This document shows positions 39,969-44,356 of a DNA stretch of 44,356 nucleotides, one piece after another (position 1 is the stretch's first letter; each line of letters starts with the position of its first letter). This stretch comes from an uncultured Clostridia bacterium (lineage in GTDB: Bacteria; Bacillota; Clostridia; Oscillospirales; CAG-272), in assembly GCA_944381085.1 (NCBI GenBank), contig CALWJX010000021.1, forward strand, positions 1 through 44,356. Direction: 5' to 3'. The notes beneath the pieces were generated by a model. That model made no database searches, was not told the DNA's origin, and worked only from the letters and a program-made list of their open reading frames with translations. The position numbers and the translations under genes are program-made.

Positions 39969-41390
39969 TTATGCGGATTTTCTCGATTTCAATGTTGTAA
40001 TCACATCTTTAATTCCCACATATATATCCCTGAGATTGTAAGCCAGACATATAAGCAATATAATAACCGAAATCACTATTCCGTATATATTTCCGCCGTA
40101 TGCGGTCATTACAACCGACAAAGCGCATATAAGAACGGTATTGACAATAATTTTAATAGGATAAATTTTAAACGGAATGAATCTGTGCATTGTAAGCGCC
40201 CTTACAAAGAATACCAGAAAATAACTAATAAAGGTAGCTATCGAAGCTCCCATCGCGCCCCACTTAGGTATCATAATAAGATTGAGAATTATATTTATCA
40301 GCGCACCGAAAAAGGCGGTAAAAAACGACATTCCGGTCTTTTTGACGGTAAAATAAGCCGAGCCGAAAAAAGTATCCAACGCGGTAAATACCGTTGCCGC
40401 CGAAAGCACGGGAACATATATCCACGCGGAATAATAACTGTCCGCAAATAAAATAATCGACAACAGAGGAGACGCGACCGCGATACACGCCCCTCCCATA
40501 AACATAATCGCCTGATAATATCTGAACACACGCGAATAAAAATTCGTACATTCCTCAATATTGTCTGATTCAGAAACGGCGGACAGCTTCCACGCGTCAT
40601 TGAAAATCACAACTACATATGTCAAAAGCGTAGGTATTTTATAAGCGACAGAGTACAATCCGTTAACCTCGTCAGAACAAATATATGCCACAAGATACCT
40701 GTCAGACACGCCGGTAATCCACCAGAATACCGTTGACGGTATAAGCGGCAGGCAGAATCTCATAAGCTCCTTTATAATTTTGAAGTCTATCTTTGAAGGT
40801 TTAAAAGCTCTGTAAAGTCCCGCCACAAAAAAAACAAAAACAGCGCTTGCGAAGTCAGCCACGGCGACCGAAAGGACATAGCCCGTAACTCCCATATCCC
40901 ATAACGCGAGAAACAATATATTCAAAAGCACTATGAGAATGGTATTCAGCACTCCCTGAAGTGCGAAAAGCTTGCTTTTCCCTATCGCGCATACATACTG
41001 CGAACACACCGAGTGTATATTCGAAGCCAAAACATACAGTACAATCAGCCAAACATACGGTGAAAAATAATCAGACAGCTCCAAAATAGGCGACAGTACC
41101 AAAAAAACCGCGCTCCCGGCAAGCATGATAACAGATCCATTGGTAAAAAAAGCTTCTTTGTCAGACTGACGCATTGCCGCGCCTCTGAAAATTCCCTCGC
41201 TTACACCCAGACACGCTATGGGAATAATAAGATTGCATAAATTTGTTATGAGGTCTGCCGAGCTGTATTCGGCGCTTGACAGGCAGGAAGTGTAAAACGG
41301 CAGCATGAACAGTACAATAAGCTTTGAAATAAATTTTCCGGCTGTAAATATCGCCGTATTTGAAAACAGCTTTGTATACTTGTTTTTCAT
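39969..41390 (-). CDS. Polysaccharide flippase (Wzx/MVF-type)
   Basis: 473 residues with about 14 membrane helices. The N-terminal FSNTAIFTAGKFISKLIVLFM and the internal RFCLPLIPSTVFWWITGVSDRY are typical of Wzx-like O-antigen/teichoic-type flippases in the MOP superfamily. It should move lipid-linked glycan units across the membrane. AAAGG lies about 12 bases before the ATG. It is 135 bp downstream of yebC with no glycosyltransferases nearby. Confidence 0.88.
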   Translation of the reverse strand: MKNKYTKLFSNTAIFTAGKFISKLIVLFMLPFYTSCLSSAEYSSADLITNLCNLIIPIACLGVSEGIFRGAAMRQSDKEAFFTNGSVIMLAGSAVFLVLSPILELSDYFSPYVWLIVLYVLASNIHSVCSQYVCAIGKSKLFALQGVLNTILIVLLNILFLALWDMGVTGYVLSVAVADFASAVFVFFVAGLYRAFKPSKIDFKIIKELMRFCLPLIPSTVFWWITGVSDRYLVAYICSDEVNGLYSVAYKIPTLLTYVVVIFNDAWKLSAVSESDNIEECTNFYSRVFRYYQAIMFMGGACIAVASPLLSIILFADSYYSAWIYVPVLSAATVFTALDTFFGSAYFTVKKTGMSFFTAFFGALINIILNLIMIPKWGAMGASIATFISYFLVFFVRALTMHRFIPFKIYPIKIIVNTVLICALSVVMTAYGGNIYGIVISVIILLICLAYNLRDIYVGIKDVITTLKSRKSA

Positions 41391-41525
41391 ATATATTTAC
41401 ATACCTTTCCAATAAGCTTATTGCATCCTCGCTCAGGCAGACCAAGGTTTTACATCTTTTTTTATTTATACATTCAAATGGCTGTCGGTATCTGTATCTT
41501 CCAAATTATTAAGACTTACAACCGG

Positions 41526-42257
41526 TCAGTCATCCATTTCCCAGTTATGATATACCTCCATTACGTCATCGTCTTCCTCAAGCTTTTCAATCAACAGATT
41601 CATAAATTTTTTATCGTCTTCATTGTCAAGCTTAACCGTAGTCGTGGGAATTTTCGATCTTTCGGCAGATTCAAATTCATACCCTGCGGATTTCAGCGCA
41701 TCCGCTATATCGTAAACATCGTCCGGTTCGGTATATATTTCATACACACCGTCTTCTCCGGAAAAATCCTCCGCACCGGCTTCAAGCGCGGTTTCCATAA
41801 GCTTGTCCTCGTCAATTTCTCCGTCCTCGTCGGTTATTATTATTACCCCTTTATCCTCAAACATGAATCCGACGCAGCCGCTCTGTCCCATATTTCCGTG
41901 ATATTTTGAAAAATACGCCCTTATGTTTCCGGCAGTTCTGTTTCTGTTGTCGGTCGTGGCTTCAACAATAACAGCCACTCCCGCGGGTCCGTACCCTTCA
42001 TACACTACTTCCTCGTATGATTCACCGGTCCCGCCCAATGCCTTTTTAATTGTTCTTTCTATATTGTCACTCGGAACATTGTTTGCTTTTGCCTTCTGAA
42101 TAAGGTCCCTGAGCTTTGAATTTGACGCGGGATCTCCGCCGCCCTCTTTAACCGCAATGGTTATTTCCTTTCCTATTTTTGTGAAAACCTTTGCTCTTTG
42201 TGAGTCGGTTTTTTCTTTCTTATGCTTGATATTCGCCCATTTACTATGTCCTGACAT
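41526..42257 (-). CDS. yebC: YebC/PmpR-family (TACO1-like) regulatory protein
   Basis: 243 residues. Starts MSGHSKWANIKHKKEKTDSQ, the family hallmark, and keeps the three-domain length. Relatives bind DNA or, in the YebC/TACO1 view, help ribosomes on polyproline. The ATG at 42257 follows AGGAGG by 6 bases; a start 7 codons upstream was rejected. Second gene after argS (46-bp gap). Confidence 0.95.
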   Translation of the reverse strand: MSGHSKWANIKHKKEKTDSQRAKVFTKIGKEITIAVKEGGGDPASNSKLRDLIQKAKANNVPSDNIERTIKKALGGTGESYEEVVYEGYGPAGVAVIVEATTDNRNRTAGNIRAYFSKYHGNMGQSGCVGFMFEDKGVIIITDEDGEIDEDKLMETALEAGAEDFSGEDGVYEIYTEPDDVYDIADALKSAGYEFESAERSKIPTTTVKLDNEDDKKFMNLLIEKLEEDDDVMEVYHNWEMDD

Positions 42258-42303
42258 GTATTTCCTCCTGTAAATCAAAAAATTAGTAGGCTAAATTCCA
42301 AAA

Positions 42304-44037
42304 TCAAATTTTCTCTGTCTTTTTCAGACATATCAGCCCGAACGCGCTACCCAGCACATACTTCACGGCTTCTGTAATCTTTATTCTTGTATACCTTACG
42401 TCCTCATCCTCAGCCGAAAGTATCTGACAATTATGGTAAAAACGGTTAAAGGCTGCGGCAATGTCAAGTATAAATCTGGCAATCACGGACGGTTCGTAAT
42501 CCCTTATTGCCGCAAGTACTTTTTCCTCATATTGGCAAAGAATCTTCAAAAGCGCCGACTCTTCCTCGCATGTAATCTTTAATTTTCCCTTTTCCGACTC
42601 TCCCGCTTTTTCAAGAACCGAACATGCGCGGGCATAAGTATACTGCACATACGGTCCGGTGTTTCCGTCAAAGCTGAGCGCCTCTTCAAGAACAAAATTG
42701 ATGTCCTTTATTCTGTTATTTGAAAGGTAATAGAACACCACCGCTCCGACCCCGACCGCCTCGGCAATATCGTCCCTGCCGCGAAGATCGGGATTCTTTT
42801 CCTCCATAATAGATGTAACCTTCTCTATCGCAAGCGCAAAAAGATCCTTTAAAAGAACCACATTCCCGGTACGTGTGGCAAGCTTTTCCCCGTTGATGCT
42901 TACGGTACCGTACGGAACATGCACCAATTCATCGTACCAATCATATCCCATCAGCTCTATGACCTTAAACAGCTGTCTGAAATGCAGTATCTGCTGATTG
43001 CTGGTTACATATATGGATTTGTCAAAATGATATGTTTGTTTTCTGTACACCGCCGCGGCTATATCCCTCGTGGTATAAAGAGTGGAGCCGTCGCTTTTAA
43101 GCACCAGGAACGGAGGCATATCGTATTCTGAAAGGTCCACTATTGAGGCCCCGTCATCTGTTTTAAGCAAGCCTTTCTCTTTCAGCGCCTCAATCTGAGC
43201 CGGCATTTTATCAACATAAAAGCTCTCTCCGTTGTAGCTGTCAAATTCAATTCCGAGCTGCTTATATGTTTTTTCATATTCCTTAAGACTCATCTCCACA
43301 AACCACTTCCACAGCTTCAGGTTTTCCTCGTCTCCGGTTTCCATTTTGTGAAATTCGTCTCTGGAAAGCTGCGCAAGGTCGTCTCTCGGAGGTATTCCTT
43401 TTTCCGGATTTCCCTTTATTTCGTTGTTGATGCGAACATACAGCTCTACAAGTTTGTCAATGCCGCCCTCTTCTATCTCCTCTTTGTTGCCCCATAAACG
43501 GTATGCCACTATCAGCTTTCCGAACTGAGTGCCCCAATCTCCCAGATAATTTATGCCTATGCATTTGTAACCCGCAAACTCGTGCAACCTTTTAAGCGAA
43601 TGTCCTATAACGGTAGTTCCGAGATGCCCTATGTGGAAAGGCTTCGCGACATTCGGGGAGGAATAATCCAACACCACGGTTTTTCCCTCTCCCAAAGTCG
43701 GCGCGCCGTAATTTTCCTTTCGGTCAAGAATCTGAGGCAGAACATTATCGCACAGATAGCCGTCCGAAATCTTTATATTGAGGTACCCGTTGACCGCTTC
43801 CGCTTTCTCAATACAGCCTCCCGAAAGCTTTTCAGCCAGACTTCCGGCTATAAGCGCGGGAGAGCGTCTGAGCGTTTTCGACAGCTTAAAGCAAGGAAAC
43901 GCCAGATCTCCCATTGACGTATCGGGCGGATATTCAAGCATTTGCGCGACATCCGCGGGCTTTAAATCCGCGGCTTCATTCAAAAGCTTAACAAGCCCGC
44001 AAATTTTTTCAGCCACCGACAACTTTATTTTCAACAT
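42304..44037 (-). CDS. argS: Arginyl-tRNA synthetase
   Basis: 577 residues, full length for the family. Charges tRNA-Arg. N-terminal Add-1 domain (1-110); class I HIGH motif at 135-138 within NVAKPFHIGHLG; a KMSKS-like region degenerate to NGEKLATRTGNVV; C-terminal anticodon-binding DALR domain from about 455. The ATG at 44037 follows GGGGGAG by 9 bases; an upstream ATG at 44088 lacks a site. Confidence 0.96.
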   Translation of the reverse strand: MLKIKLSVAEKICGLVKLLNEAADLKPADVAQMLEYPPDTSMGDLAFPCFKLSKTLRRSPALIAGSLAEKLSGGCIEKAEAVNGYLNIKISDGYLCDNVLPQILDRKENYGAPTLGEGKTVVLDYSSPNVAKPFHIGHLGTTVIGHSLKRLHEFAGYKCIGINYLGDWGTQFGKLIVAYRLWGNKEEIEEGGIDKLVELYVRINNEIKGNPEKGIPPRDDLAQLSRDEFHKMETGDEENLKLWKWFVEMSLKEYEKTYKQLGIEFDSYNGESFYVDKMPAQIEALKEKGLLKTDDGASIVDLSEYDMPPFLVLKSDGSTLYTTRDIAAAVYRKQTYHFDKSIYVTSNQQILHFRQLFKVIELMGYDWYDELVHVPYGTVSINGEKLATRTGNVVLLKDLFALAIEKVTSIMEEKNPDLRGRDDIAEAVGVGAVVFYYLSNNRIKDINFVLEEALSFDGNTGPYVQYTYARACSVLEKAGESEKGKLKITCEEESALLKILCQYEEKVLAAIRDYEPSVIARFILDIAAAFNRFYHNCQILSAEDEDVRYTRIKITEAVKYVLGSAFGLICLKKTEKI

Positions 44038-44187
44038 CTCTTTATACTCCCCCAAATCTACTCGTAAAATATACAAAAGCCGCGGCACACGGCAAATGAA
44101 TATTTATTCTCAACTCATTTATCTTTAAAATATTAATCCCGACGCCCGAATTACCTTCATATTTTAACCGACGACACAACCGGTACG

Positions 44188-44356
44188 GTTTTACGCCTGT
44201 AAAACTTCGGCATACAGCACGCGGAACTGAATTTGATTGATTACTTCACGCTGTATGCATTAAATCTTAAGATACAACTTGGACAGTTTTGCCCCGCAAA
44301 ACTGCCGCATACAGCACGTGGAACTGAATTTGATTGATTACTTCACGCTGTATGCA
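44188..44356. repeat. Two copies of a 97-bp compound hairpin repeat, running off the right edge
   Basis: The 50-bp core (44210-44259 and 44307-44356) differs at one base and begins and ends with GCATACAGC/GCTGTATGC arms. Each core is preceded by a small hairpin with a different sequence but the same form: GTTTTAC-GCCT-GTAAAAC (44188-44205) and CAGTTTTGC-CCC-GCAAAACTG (44284-44304). The stems changed in concert, so RNA or DNA structure is conserved. Nothing else was found from 44038 to 44187. Confidence 0.8.

Noticed and set aside
44210..44356. CRISPR array
   Set aside because: Only two units; the repeat is 50 bp with terminal inverted arms, the spacer itself is a repeated hairpin, and no cas genes are in the window.

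Overview
The window looks like a chromosomal segment of an anaerobic, gut-type Bacillota of class Clostridia (Oscillospirales/Christensenellales-like). The reasons are strong GGAGG ribosome binding sites, TTGACA-N17-TATAAT promoters, a CsoR-controlled copper ATPase, PduL used as a phosphotransacylase, an iron-dependent alcohol dehydrogenase, a NifU-like/GGGtGRT pair, a secreted serpin, and exported proteins with signal peptides, lipoboxes and no outer-membrane genes. The assignment is inferred from gene content only.

Layout. 1-70: 5' end of a group II intron (minus strand) next to a terminator hairpin. 0.4-3.3 kb: a lipoprotein whose C-terminal part matches GT80 sialyltransferases, then a C39-like cysteine protein. 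3.4-6.5 kb (minus): csoR-copA, where copA ends in a CopZ-like domain that carries its own ribosome binding site. 6.6-15.4 kb: cell-surface block with a giant GH99/WbsX-like protein (minus), a CHAP hydrolase, and an MBOAT plus DHHW O-acylation pair. 15.6-18.2 kb: a Tet(M)-like translational GTPase fused to a Rae1-like NYN nuclease. 18.4-21.7 kb: an AT-rich three-gene cassette (XRE-HEPN, beta-sandwich protein, HEPN protein), the best candidate here for an undescribed RNA-targeting defence or toxin system. 21.8-22.2 kb: rnpB (minus). 22.2-24.4 kb: rimO-pgsA. 24.6-25.6 kb: tandem hairpin repeats, tRNA-Leu(UAG), a membrane GIY-YIG protein and an IS3-family remnant. 25.7-28.9 kb: VanZ-like protein, then an ECF sigma/anti-sigma/serpin operon. 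29.2-34.7 kb: Fe-ADH, a ClpP-like protease (minus), and the operon pduL-SGNH-NifU-like-GGGtGRT. 35.1-38.4 kb: a giant lipoprotein with a GH42-like region. 38.6-44.0 kb (minus): argS-yebC, a polysaccharide flippase, rplS with its leader, and a small polytopic membrane protein. 44.2-44.36 kb: two copies of a 97-bp compound hairpin repeat that runs off the right edge.

How it fits together. Much of the window concerns the envelope: a glycan-modifying lipoprotein, two giant carbohydrate-active surface proteins, peptidoglycan hydrolysis, O-acylation, glycan flipping and protease inhibition. Two exported proteins share a Gly-Cys-Lys-Ser-Ser/hydrophobic/basic C-terminus that looks like a sorting signal. 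The middle is RNA-centred: a ribosome-binding GTPase-nuclease fusion, two HEPN proteins, RNase P RNA and a tRNA with unusual leader repeats. Codon and base use are fairly uniform (many GAC, GGC and CCG codons) except in the HEPN cassette and the GIY-YIG gene, which are clearly richer in A/T-ending codons and were probably acquired.
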